Source: Pegoplata infirma
Lineage: Eukaryota; Arthropoda; Insecta; Diptera; Anthomyiidae
Length of the DNA stretch: 64,000 bases
Assembly: GCA_963921195.1 (NCBI GenBank)
Contig: OY992539.1
Location: 133,327,182-133,391,181 of the forward strand
Reading direction: 5' to 3'
Shown piece by piece: positions 11,006-20,952 of this stretch. The notes under the pieces are model-generated. The model did not search any database and was not told the origin of the DNA. It was given only the letters and a program-made list of their open reading frames with translations. Positions within the stretch are counted from its first letter, which is position 1; the number at the start of each line of letters is the position of its first letter. The position numbers and the translations under genes were made by a program.

Positions 11006-12477
11006 CACTCAAAAAATTATGTCATTAACTGTTTGTAGTTTATTTAAAAAGTTTTCCGTTTAGTCGTTTTTAAAAGAAAAAACATTTGTTTGATGTTCAG
11101 TTTTTATTAATGACTACTTCAGTCCTTTGTTTTAAAAATAACACACTAAAATATAAAGACTTTCATTTACATTTAATTTTTAAAGTCATTTATTTTTGTT
11201 CGGTAAGTAAAAACTACTGATTATTCTTTTGATTTTTAATGATTTGTGTAAGTATTTTTTTTTAAATTGTTGGTATTTTTTAATGAAATATCATTAGTTT
11301 TTACCTACACAAGTCAGTTATTTTTTTGTAGAAAAAAAATCAAAAAATTATTTATAGAAATATAAAAACATGTTTGTATCAAGTGACTTTGGCACGATGG
11401 GTAGAGTGTCTGGCCAGAATGTAGTTGATTGCGGGATCGATTCCCCAAAAATTTTATTAAAAATTTTTAAAAAAATATTTCAATAAAAAATTGTAAAAAA
11501 TTACCTACAAAATCATTAATTTTTATTGTTTTCGTAGGTTATTTTTTTGAAATTTGTTGGTAAAAATAACAGAACTATCATTAATTTTTAATGTTTTCGT
11601 TGGTTATTTTTTTCGAATTTGTTGGTAAAAAAGAGTGAAAAAAGCGTAATTTTTTAATGTTTAATGTCATTTTTTTTAGAAAATTTTGTCAACAGTAAAA
11701 AATAAATGCTGATGTTTGTTAAAACAAATGAATAATTACTGGGATGGTTTTCAATTGTTTATTCACTGGTTTTAAGTGTGTTTTTCTTTTGTTTTTGCCT
11801 ACAAAATATTTTGAGTGTGATATATAAGGTCATAAAAAAATATGACGTATTCCGCTTTAAAAGTTTGGCTAAAAATATTTTAAAAGAAGTGTTACAGGTC
11901 AGCTATGAACGATTTAAAATTACTTGGCAAGCAGTTAAATGACCGAATTATTTCGTAAAAAGAAATTCGTAAATACGACATGGTGTATGGAATCAATGTG
12001 AAGTGAAATCCATTGCGAGGTTTTCCTTTTAGGCAATAAAAAAATCTCAAAAATATAGTTTAGGTTTAATTAAAAGCTACACTCAAAAAATTATATAGGT
12101 AAATTCCAGTGAATATTCACTCAAAACAAATGAAATTTTATTTAAAAACCATTCCACTGTTTTTTCGTTTAAAATAAAAACACATTAGAGTCAATTTTAA
12201 ATGTTAATTTAATGACTAACCAAAACATTAAAAAACTAGTGAATATTCACTTATTTTGTATTGAAAATCAGTAAAACTATAGAAGAATTTTTTTAATACG
12301 GAAATTGAATGTAACAGAAAATTCAGTTTTAAGACAGTAAATTATTTTTTTTAAACTACAAAAATAGTAGAAAATAAGAAATCCTTTATAAAATTAATGA
12401 TTTTTCTTTTAAAATAACTTTACTGATTACTTTTTAAAATAACCTACAAACAGTTAATGACATAATTTTCTTAGTGT
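11006..12477. mobile_element. Foldback element with ATTATGTCATTAACTG terminal inverted repeats
   Basis: The left end (11006-11040) carries CACTC, an A run, then ATTATGTCATTAACTGTTTG. The right end (12440-12477) is its reverse complement, ending TTAGTG. Inside are shorter inverted motifs, such as GTGAATATTCACT at 12110 and 12238, and repeated TTTTCGTAGGTT/TTTTCGTTGGTT blocks (11530-11610), so a second element may be nested. There is no coding capacity. The exact target duplication is not clear. Confidence 0.65.
11385..11447 (+). ncRNA. tRNA-like (Pol III promoter-like) segment inside the foldback element
   Basis: It has A-box-like TGGCACGATGGGTAGAG and, about 30 bp later, B-box-like GGGATCGATTCCC, spaced as in tRNAs and tRNA-derived SINEs. 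It does not fold into a complete tRNA: acceptor and anticodon stems are not evident, and the flanks are A/T runs. It is most likely a decayed SINE head or tRNA-derived fragment. Weak evidence. Confidence 0.3.
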
Positions 12478-12699
12478 AAGTTTCTGAAATTTTACCAAAA
12501 TATAAAATTTGACACCCATATTGTTTATGTTTTGGAGTGTTGCCACCAAATGGCATAATATAGTTGTTCCGACAAGTGCGTTTCTTCGCATCGTAAAATG
12601 GTTGATTAAAATTTACGATTTTTGTGACCTTTGAACATTACTGTTTGTTCATTACTGGACCAAAACTTTTAAAATTTAATTTTTGTAATTTATTGGTAT

Positions 12700-12712
12700 C
12701 CTTAAGGCGATA
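12700..12712. repeat. Target-site duplication, 3' side of the non-LTR element
   Basis: CCTTAAGGCGATA, repeated exactly at 16325-16337. The two copies bracket the minus-strand non-LTR retrotransposon and fix its ends. Confidence 0.9.
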
Positions 12713-12815
12713 GGTTAGGTTAGGTTAGGTTGTAAGTGGCTGCTGACGTTTTACGTCAACACACGTAGACTCTGAGGTCCATTGTGATACCACGGGATCG
12801 TAATAGGTTTCTCTA

Positions 12816-15543
12816 CTAGTCCCTGTCGTTAAACCAGTTTGAGCTTCTTATGAAACTCCTTAGATGTTGAATTTTGACATCCGACAAATCAGAAAGATCG
12901 TACAGCTCCCTAGATCCCAGTGAAGCAAGTCGCTGACCAGAAAGTGCCGGGCAATGGCAAATAAAGTGTTCGATAGTTTCCAACTCCTCTTCATCCATGC
13001 AACTTCGGCAAAAGTCATTCGACGGCACATTTAACCGCTCTGCGTGCTTCCCTATAAGACAGTGTCCGGTAATTATAGAAACCACCGTCGAAATCTCTCC
13101 TCTTGGAAGCGATATCAGCTCACTTGTGCGCCCCTGATTAAGAGAAGGCCAAATCAGTCGTGTTGTCTCACACGTCCATCCATTTGCCCATCTTTGATTA
13201 GTCTCCGTCGTAGAACAAAGCCGTAGGTTTTGCTTGCAAGTTTCTAGAGGCATACCAACACATTCCAATTCTGTTGGAACCTGTAAGGTAGTTCCTAGTC
13301 TTGCAAGCTCATCGGCTTTGCAATTCCCTGGAATGTCTCTGTGCCCTGGGACCCATATGAGTCGTATGTTAAACTGCTTGGCCATCTCATTTAAAGACGT
13401 GCGGCAGTTAAGGGCAGATCTTGTTTTCAGAAACATTGAATCCAGGAACTTGACCGCGGCTTGACTGTCAGTATAGATGTTGACTGCGGTTGTAGACAAG
13501 ACATTGCAGCTCAACCAGTCAGCCACTTCCTTTATTGCCAGCATCTCTGCCTGGTAAACACTGCAATGATCTGGCAATCTACGAGCCAGGCTCAATCCAA
13601 GCTCTTCCGAATAGACCCCAAAGCCCACTTGTTCGTGCATCCTCGATCCATCTGTGTAAAAATTTATGGTAGCTCCACTTCCCGGGGTATCCCCCATCCA
13701 AAACTCCCTGGATGGTATCATAGTGGTAAAGTGGCGCTCAAAGAGGCTCAAAGAGGGAGCACAATCCACATTTTGTGGTATTGTTATCTTTTTCAAGATC
13801 GCGCTATGGCCACAATCGCTGCTCCTCCATTGCAGCGTGCTATTAAGTCGAATTGCCGACGCAGCTGCATACTGCCTACCCAATATGTCCAAGGGTATCA
13901 GGTGAAGGAGGATTTCTAATGCAGCCGTAGGTGTAGTACGAAGAGCACCAGTGATGCACATTGACGCCATTCTCTGTACCTTCGTGATAAAGACACAGTT
14001 CGCTTTTGTTTCTAAAGCAGGCCACCAGACAATGATTCCATACAGCAAAATTGGACGCACCACTGCTGTATAGATCCAATGAACGACTTGAGGGCTAAAA
14101 CCCCATCGTTTTCCAATGGCCCTTTTACAGGAATATAAAGCAATCGTTGCTTTTCTCACCCGTTCCTCAATATTACGCCTGAAATTCAGCTTCCTATCTA
14201 GAAATACTCCAAGATACTTGGCTCCATCTGAGAAGGTGATTTCAGTACCGTCCAGAGAAATAGGATCGAAAGCAGGAATCTTATTTTTCCTTGTAAATAA
14301 AACAAGCTCTGTTTTACTAGGATTAACTCCTAGACCACAGTCTCTTGCCCATTTAGACAGATCTTTCAGAGAACCCTGAAGAATGTCCCGCAATGTTGGC
14401 AGATGCTTCCCCTTTACCGCTATCGCGACATCGTCAGCATATGCGACAACATGACAACCACGTGCTTCTAGAGATAGTAGCATTGAATTCAGTGCCAGGT
14501 TCCAAAGAAGCGGCGAAAGAACACCTCCTTGTGGTGTGCCCCTATTGACAAATCGAGATATGACGGACGCTCCCAATTCAGACGTTATACGTCTACTGGC
14601 AAGTAGGCTTTCCACCATTAAAACGATTTCACGCTTTACTCCCAGACCAGACAATGCCAATATTATCGATTCTGGGATGACATTATTAAAAGCCCCCTCA
14701 ATATCAAGAAAGGCCACCATAGTGTACTCCTTTACCGAAAGCGATTTCTCGATGGTACCAACGAGCTCATGAAGAGCTGTTTCCGTTGATCGTCCCTTGC
14801 TGTATTCATGTTGCTTTGTCGAAAGCAACCTCGGGTCAATCACTCTACGCAAATATGAGTCTATCATTCGTTCCATTGTCTTTAACAAAAAAGAAGACAG
14901 ACTAATTGGTCTGAAATCCTTCGGAGCTGTGTGGGAACTTTTCCCAGCCTTCGGGATAAATACGACTCTGGTATCCCTCCATTTTAAAGGAATATACGAC
15001 CAGTTGATGCATGCTGTGTATAGATTATACAGCAACGGGGCTATATAGTCCGACACTTGCTGCAACTCAGCCGGGATTATACCATCAGGTCCCGGGGATT
15101 TATAGGGCCTGAAGCTTTTTATCGCCCAGATTAATGTTGGCATATTTATTATTTCCGAAGCAATTTCAGATGCTTGGGCGTCAGAACGTTCCAAAGCTTG
15201 AAACGGCGTCATGGAATTTCCCGGAAAATGCGTGTTTAAAAGGAGATCCAGCGACTCTCCACTGGAGGAAGACCACACCACATTAGGATCTTTCAGGTAT
15301 CCCAGGGTGCAAGAAGAAGAAGCGAGAACCGTGCGCAGCCTGGATGCCTCAGAAACGTCTTTTATGTTTCCACAGAAGTTTTTCCAAGAATCACATTTTG
15401 CATTTCTGATCATCTTTTTATAACTCTTAAGTTGCAGCCTGTATGCAGACGAGTCCTCGTCCGCTCTTGAAAATTTAGCCTTATTAAAGAGCTTTCTGCA
15501 GGAATCTCTGCTCCTCTGCAACTCGTTTGACCACCAAGGTGGC
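12816..15543 (-). pseudogene. Non-LTR ORF2, reverse transcriptase + RNase H + C-terminal CCHC part
   Basis: About 900 codons are open to the stop at 12816. Residues about 100-430 are a LINE reverse transcriptase, with PGPDGI early, KGRSTETAL, GTPQGGVLSPLLWN and the YADD catalytic motif near 360. Residues about 615-750 are RNase H: YTDGS, the E of YQAEMLAI, YTDSQAAV and a late D of KADELA. Near 838-855 a CX2C...HX3C type motif (CRSC then HFICHC) closes the protein. No ATG explains the start; the frame continues the endonuclease frame after a frameshift at 15544-15550. Many ORFs on the opposite strand are shadows of this gene. The domains look intact, so the copy is probably young. Confidence 0.9.
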
Positions 15544-16300
15544 TTTTTTTCCCTCTAGGCTTTGCAGAAGGGCAAGACGCATCCAGGCACCTATTACAAA
15601 CATTTGTTATATGGTCAACCAGACAGTCAATTTCCGCCAAACTATGTGGTTCAGATAAGGGTACTTCATCCAAAAGCAAAGAAAAAGTCTCCCTATATTT
15701 CACCCAGTTTGTTCTCCTCAGATTTTTAGAGACTGTCTCAACCGGGGCACGCTCCCTGAGTAAAAACTCAATGTAGCGATGATCTGAGAAAGAATGCTCT
15801 TCCAAAACTCTCCAGTCATCAATTCTATCAGACAATGTATCTGATACAAGTGTTACGTCAAGAACCTCTTGCCGCGTACTTGTAACGAAAGTTGGTTCAC
15901 CACCCTTGTTACAAATATACAGGTTAGTGCTTAACAAAAACTCCAAAAGTGATTCGCCTCTATCATTTGTGTCTGTACTTCCCCATATCGAATGATGTGC
16001 ATTAGCATCACAACACACTACTAACTGGTGTCCCCTAGATTCAGACTCCCGAATTAGACCGACAACCTTCTCCGGGGGTAGTGACCCCGGATTAGGAAAA
16101 TATGCAGAGGCGAGACAAAAAGACTTCCCATGAAGCTCTAAGCTAGCCGCTGTAACATCCATATCACTAAAAGTTGATAAAAAGAATATATTTAAGCCAT
16201 TTTTTGCCAAGATGCAGGCTCTTGGTGAGCTCTCACCTTCGGCAACCACCAACTTAAACCCAGGGGTCTTCAATCCGCAAACCCTGCCACCCCGCACCCA
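15544..16300 (-). pseudogene. Non-LTR ORF2, endonuclease (EEP/APE-like) part, N-terminally truncated and frameshifted
   Basis: Apurinic-type endonuclease of a LINE, which nicks target DNA to prime reverse transcription. The frame contains the DANAHHSIWGS block (near residue 97 from 16297), the LDVTLVS strand and the SDHRY motif near 170, the catalytic His region. Catalytic residues normally found in the first roughly 60-70 residues are absent because the element starts inside the domain. The frame leaves register at a homopolymer (seven T on the plus strand, 15544-15550); after it the reading continues in the RT frame. The apparent end at 15410 is read-through in the wrong frame. Lesion type: a one- or two-base length change in that run, or an assembly error. 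Confidence 0.85.
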
Positions 16301-16324
16301 GGGTGCGGGGTGGCAGGGTTTGCG
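16276..16324. repeat. 49-bp perfect palindrome at the 5' terminus of the non-LTR element
   Basis: Two 24-bp arms surround a single central base (A at 16300). The inner arm (16276-16299) is the endonuclease coding sequence and the outer arm (16301-16324) is its exact inverse, abutting the target duplication at 16325. It is GC-rich, unlike the neighbourhood. Such a structure fits self-primed snap-back synthesis at the end of cDNA during insertion. Confidence 0.92.
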
Positions 16325-16337
16325 CCTTAAGGCGATA
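16325..16337. repeat. Target-site duplication, 5' side of the non-LTR element
   Basis: Exact copy of 12700-12712. It follows the palindrome without any extra base. Confidence 0.9.
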
Positions 16338-16444
16338 CCTCAATAGATTTTTAACCCATACTACAAACATTTTGTGTGGCGGAACAGTTGGTATGGAATG
16401 TGCCATATTAATATTTGTTATATTGTACAAAAAAGTTGAAAACA

Positions 16445-16510
16445 AACAAGTAAAAAGTTAAATTCGGCATTGCTAATGTATTGATACCCTCCACAATGAC
16501 AAAAAGATTT
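16445..16510. mobile_element. Truncated mini-me-like element, left end only
   Basis: It carries the opening ACAAGTAAAAAGTTAAATTC and ACCCTCCACAATG of the mini-me-like family, then restarts as a fuller copy at 16514. This is either a tandem partial duplication or an aborted copy. Confidence 0.6.
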
Positions 16511-16513
16511 AAA

Positions 16514-17146
16514 ACAAGTAAAAAAGTTAAATTCGGCCTTGCCGAATGTAGTGATACCCTCCACAAGTTCAAAAAGATTATTTCAAAAAACTTTATTTAA
16601 AAGGAAATTACTTTTGAAAAAAAAAATTTTTTTTTGAAAAAAAAAAAAAATTTTGAAAAAAAAAAATTTCCGCGAAAAAAAATTTTGGTAAAAAAAAAAA
16701 TCCACGATTTTTTACTTTTTTTGTCAAAAAATATGTTCGTACTTGTTTAAATACCATTTGGTGTTCAATTATGTGCACATATGTCAACCAGAAGCCGAAT
16801 TAAAGCATTTTGTATTTTTAGGTTATGTTGAATGTACTGACATTTTGGAGGTGTGCTTACATTTTCGTTCATAACTTTTGAACCGCTGAACCGATATCGC
16901 TGAAATGCAATACCAAACTTCTCGGGAGAACTTCCAATAAATATGTTCAGTTTCAGTCATCTCTGTGCAATATTTTGTCCGTGACAGCATTTTCCACTGA
17001 CAGACGGACATCGCTAGATCGTCTTAAAATCGATCGGGCATCATGAATATATATACTTTATGGGGTCCCAGATCGATATTTCGATGAGTTACAAACGGAA
17101 TGACAAACTTATATGTACCCTCTATCACAAAGTGGAGGGTATAAAA
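16514..17146. mobile_element. Mini-me-like short interspersed element, subfamily A
   Basis: Starts ACAAGTAAAAAAGTTAAATT, then a small hairpin TTCGGCCTTGCCGAA, then ACCCTCCAC. It ends GTGGAGGGTATAAAA, so ACCCTCCAC and GTGGAGGGT are inverted near the ends. Inside are poly-A/poly-T tracts, TTTTGAACCGCTGAACCGAT, a (GACR)n-type tract near 16990 and ATGAATATATATACTTTATG. A GTCY/GACR tract plus a TA tract is the hallmark described for dipteran mini-me elements. Other A copies: 33074, 36838, 52823. It has no coding potential, and its mode of transposition is not shown by the sequence. Confidence 0.8.
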
Positions 17147-18095
17147 AAATTCCGCAAAAAAAAAATTGGTGAAAAAAATCCGTGAAAAATATTTTTTCGA
17201 AAAAATATGTTTGTACGTGTTTTAATATTAGTCGGTATTTAATTCTGTTCACATATTTTAATCAGCAGCCGACTTATTTTTTTTTTATTTTTAGGTTATG
17301 TGGAATGTACCAAAATTTTCGAGGTGTCCTTACCCAATAAACCAAACGATAATTATTACATATTGTACGAAAACGACAATGTGCTCGATTCTGGAATACG
17401 ATTTCACCATTCACCTAATTTTTAAAATTTGATATTTTTCGAATTTTAAGATTTGATATTTTTTCGAATTTTAAATTTGATATTTTTTCGAATTTTAAGA
17501 TTTTATAATCTTAAAATTCGAAAGAATATCAAATTTTTAAAAATTAGGTGAATGGCGAAATCGTATCGGTTTTCCATAATAATATTATGTGGTTTTCGCT
17601 TTCGTTAATTTCAGTCATAACGATAGTAAAATCGCCATTTTCCAGAATTTATCGAAAAGCTATCGTTATTCCAGGCGATAACGATATCGTTTTTGCTATC
17701 GAAATTTCCAGGAATGGTAATAGCAAAATCGCCTTAATTTCAAAAATGTTATCATAATTTCAGTTTAAGGTGATGCCGTAATCGGTATCATGCAGGTAAT
17801 ACAATTTTCGCTATCACTTATCGGATTTTTGGTTTATTAGGTACATTTTAATTCATAACTTGTAAACCGCTGAACCGATATCGCTTAAATGAAATATCAA
17901 ACTGCTCGGGATAACAACAAGTAAATATTTTACGTTTCAGTCATATCTATGTTATATTTTGACCGTGATCGCTATTTTAACAGACAGACGGACATATACT
18001 TTATGGAGTCCCTGACCGATATTTCGATAAGTTACAAACGGAATGACAAACTTATTTATACCCTCTACCACAAATTGTTAGTGAAGGGTATAAAA
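17147..18095. mobile_element. Mini-me-like element, subfamily A, left-truncated and interrupted
   Basis: It continues directly from the previous copy. It contains ATTTTTAGGTTATGTGGAATGTACC, the AACCGCTGAACCGATATCGC block (about 17860), the GACAGACGGAC tract (17982) and the GAAGGGTATAAAA end. A 508-bp TIR element sits inside it at 17334-17841. Confidence 0.75.
17334..17841. mobile_element. TIR element (MITE) with CCWATAAACC ends and 3-bp TSD
   Basis: Left end CCAATAAACCAAACGATAA; right end, read inverted, CCTAATAAACCAAA. TAC at 17331-17333 and 17842-17844 flanks it. Sister mini-me copies read CTTACATTTT at this site, which is what remains after removing the element and one TAC. The interior has inverted GAATTTTAAGATTT/AAATCTTAAAATTC segments. 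It is non-coding. A 3-bp duplication would fit PIF/Harbinger-type transposases, though TAC is not their usual TWA. Confidence 0.8.
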
Positions 18096-18712
18096 ATCAA
18101 CGTTTGCGTGAGTGTCAAACATATTTTAAAAATAGTGGCAGACAACAAAAAATCAGGTGGAAGTGCTAGAAAATGAAAACACAAAAAAACTTAACATAAG
18201 ACCTTTCTTTATGTCTAAACTGAAAAATTGATTTAACGTTAGCAAAAAGGATTCAACGACATTGATTAATATAGCGTGTTTGTGTTTTGTTAGGGGTTGT
18301 TTGAATTTTGATATCTATACTCTAAATCATTTTATAGTACCGGGAGGTATAATGAGTTTGAGCTGATGTTTGTAACTACCCGAAATATTGGTCCTAGACC
18401 CACTTTCTAGTATATCACCATACTGGTGTTGGAGGGTATTAAAAATTAGCCCCAGCCCTCATACAAACCTTCACTTCAAAGTTTCCTTGCATTTATCTAT
18501 CTCCCAGTTTGAGTGGTAATTTTTGTCCTTTTTAGGTTAAATTTCTTTTTCCACTTATTTTCCACTACTTTGAAGAAATACGACTTATTTTTTGAAGTTT
18601 TTCGCGAAAAGGAAGATTGATCTAGAAAAACTGGAAAGACGTGTATTTTATTTTCGACCCTTCTTTCAGAATTTATCGGTGTTATATTTTCATAATGTAG
18701 CAATATATTGAT
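18096..18712. other. Unassigned sequence with a mini-me fragment
   Basis: 18336-18440 carries GTATAATGAGTTTGAGCTGA, CGAAATATTGGTCCTAGACC and GGAGGGTA, the inverted 3' part of a mini-me-like subfamily B element. The rest is AT-rich and no gene or RNA is recognised. Confidence 0.5.
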
Positions 18713-18985
18713 GAATAAACTTCATTATATTGATGAAAAATTACATCAATATGATGAAATGTTTTATTAATTTTTATCCAATGATTCATCAATATGAAGA
18801 AGAAATGTTATTAATATGATGACACGGTTTCATTAATTTGGCTGACACATTGTTATCATAATGATGAAACATTTTTCATATTAATAAAAATATTTCATTA
18901 AAATTGATGAAAATATTTCATCGTACTGCTGACACAACAGTATTCTATTGATAACAAGTTATTCATATTGATGTAAGAATTCATC
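18713..18985. repeat. Imperfect TTCATCAATATGATGAA palindromic repeats
   Basis: The motifs ATGATGAA, TTCATCAA and ATTGATGA alternate every 20-30 bp in both orientations, so many short stem-loops are possible. There are about ten diverged units. The function or parent element is unknown. Confidence 0.7.
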
Positions 18986-19926
18986 ATTATGAAGAAGCTT
19001 TTTCTTTGTCTGTATGAATTCATTTTCCCGTAAGCCCGCTGTGGGATATTTTGTGGTCGGTCTTGACCGACTGCAATTTTCTGACTTGTTTTTTGTTTTA
19101 TAGAAAAAAAAACAGCGAAATCTAACTAACAAATGTTCATACATGGCATTTCACATCAAAAAATCTTAATCCACCAAGATATAACTGATAAAAATCTAGC
19201 TTCAGAACTGGTTCTGGAAGAATCTCTTCTATCTTAAAAAATATTTCCAGATTATGATACATTTTTTGCATAGACAAATTTTCAGACTAAAAAATTTTTC
19301 ATATTGAAAAAATGTTCGAATTTAAGCAATTTTCCTTTAAAATTATTTCCGATTCTGAGTCAATAAACCTTTCCAAAAACCTATCAGATTAAAATACAGT
19401 ATTCCTATGGAAAACTTTTAGATTCTAAAAAACAATGTTTTCAGCATCTGAGAAATCTTTTGGTAAGAAAAATTATTACTGTCCGAAATAATTTTTGTAT
19501 TACAGAAATTTTTTTATAATGAGATGCCGATGATGTTTTTAATAAAAATTGTAACAATTAGATTTTTTTATACAAAAGTAATTCTAAAGAAAAATGTTTC
19601 AGTTTTAAAAAATTTTAGATTCGAAACATATCTCTTGCTAAACATTTTTTAGTCTCCGAGGCATTCTAAGATTTCCAAAAAAATCATTGGAAAAATTCTC
19701 AGATTATGTTAAATTCCCGAAAAAATCTTCGATTCAAATGAAATGCTCCTACAAAGAATTATTGCAGATTTGGGTATAAATAAACTCCTTAACCCATTTC
19801 GATCCCCTGTTCGATTTTTCGAACAGTAGAGAACACCTTGTTCAAAAAAATATTTATGTATGAAAATGGTGGAATTTCGGGTAAATATGGTTAAAAATGT
19901 TAAGTCTTATCTTTCTGCAATTAAAA
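18986..19926. other. No gene recognised
   Basis: AT-rich sequence. 19190-19790 has a loose cadence of TTTCAGATT-like words at irregular spacing, reminiscent of a decayed version of the CTGAGA satellite at 43340. No coding frame or RNA gene was seen. Confidence 0.4.
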
Positions 19927-20736
19927 AACAAGTAAGAAAGTTATGGTCGGTCAAGACCGACCATATGATACCCTACACCAGTGTTTTCCGAAAAATGGGT
20001 CCCAAGTCCAAACATGCACCGATTGGATTTGTCTTTTGTTAGATCTATATTTAGTGTAGAAAACACATAAAGATCAAATTTTAGCGGAATTGGTTTATTT
20101 TTTTGTCAACAGACCGATTTAACTGAATATCGGTCGAAATTTTTATATGGGGGACTAAGTCCAAAAGTAGTCCAATTATATTCTGATTTGATTAGGTTAC
20201 TAAAGTACACGTTTAACACCCAAAAATAAAATTTTTATTAAATATTTCAATTTTTATGAATTTTGAGGGAATTATGTGAATATCGGGAGGGTAGTTTGTA
20301 TAGGGACTACTAGAAGGACTGACCCGATTCCTTTAAAATTAAGAATGAAGACTCGTTCATACAAAATTTGATAACCTTCTAAATTTCAAAGCGATATCTA
20401 TTATATTGCGGTTATTAGAGTCATTTAAGCCGAATCCAAAGGGGGCGTTTGTATGGGGGCTAGGTCTTAACATGTACCGATTTTCTACAATTTCAAAAGG
20501 CTTTGTCCTTAGGTCAAAAGATGCTTAAGTTTCAAGTCAATTGATTGAATATTGCGACCTGTATCGTGCTTAAACCGATAGATGCACAGACGGACGGACA
20601 TCGCTACATCGACTCAAAAAGTAATTCTGAGTCGATCGGTATGCTTGAAGGTAGGTCTAGGACCAATATTTCGGGTATTTACAAACATCAGCACAAATTC
20701 ATTATACCCTGTACAACAGAGTGGTGTAGGGTATAA
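19927..20736. mobile_element. Mini-me-like element, subfamily B
   Basis: Opens ACAAGTAAGAAAGTTATGG with an 18-nt hairpin GGTCGGTCAAGACCGACC, then ATACCCTACACCAG. It closes GTGGTGTAGGGTATAAAA, again inverted near the ends. The internal GACGGACGGACATCGCTAC tract and GGTAGGTCTAGGACCAATAT are conserved with the copy at 20953. It is non-coding; the ORFs at 20545-20887 are repeat sequence. Confidence 0.8.
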
Positions 20737-20952
20737 AAAATATCCCCACTTGACAACCGCAATTTATATGTCAATGAAATGCAATGCAAATCAGCACAGA
20801 AATTGTTTCAGCAAAAACGAAAATTTTGCATTTTTTGATTTTCGGCTTTTAATATTTTTGATTAATTTTAAATTTTTTTATATTTAATTTATAATCAAAT
20901 TCCACTAATTTGAATCATTTTGAAACTATTTATTTGGAAAATAATGAAATAA

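Larger units (their letters stand above)
12713..16324 (-). mobile_element. 5'-truncated non-LTR (LINE) retrotransposon, RNase H-bearing I/R1/Jockey-group type
   Basis: A 3.6 kb insertion on the minus strand bounded by 13-bp target duplications. The 3' end (12713-12733) is not poly(A) but a short (TAACC)n tail, which reads GGTTAGGTTAGG on the plus strand. The body encodes endonuclease, reverse transcriptase, RNase H and a terminal Cys/His motif. ORF1 and the N-terminal part of the endonuclease are missing, so the copy is 5'-truncated. The 5' terminus is a perfect 49-bp palindrome. A short relative with the same tail lies at 34010-34181. The clade is uncertain. Confidence 0.9.

Noticed and set aside
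12713..12733. True telomeric TTAGG array
   Set aside because: Only about four units, located precisely at the LINE 3' end in two copies, so it is the element's tail rather than a telomere.
13044..15423. Several plus-strand ORFs of 60-150 codons
   Set aside because: They are antisense shadows of the LINE reverse transcriptase and RNase H frame.
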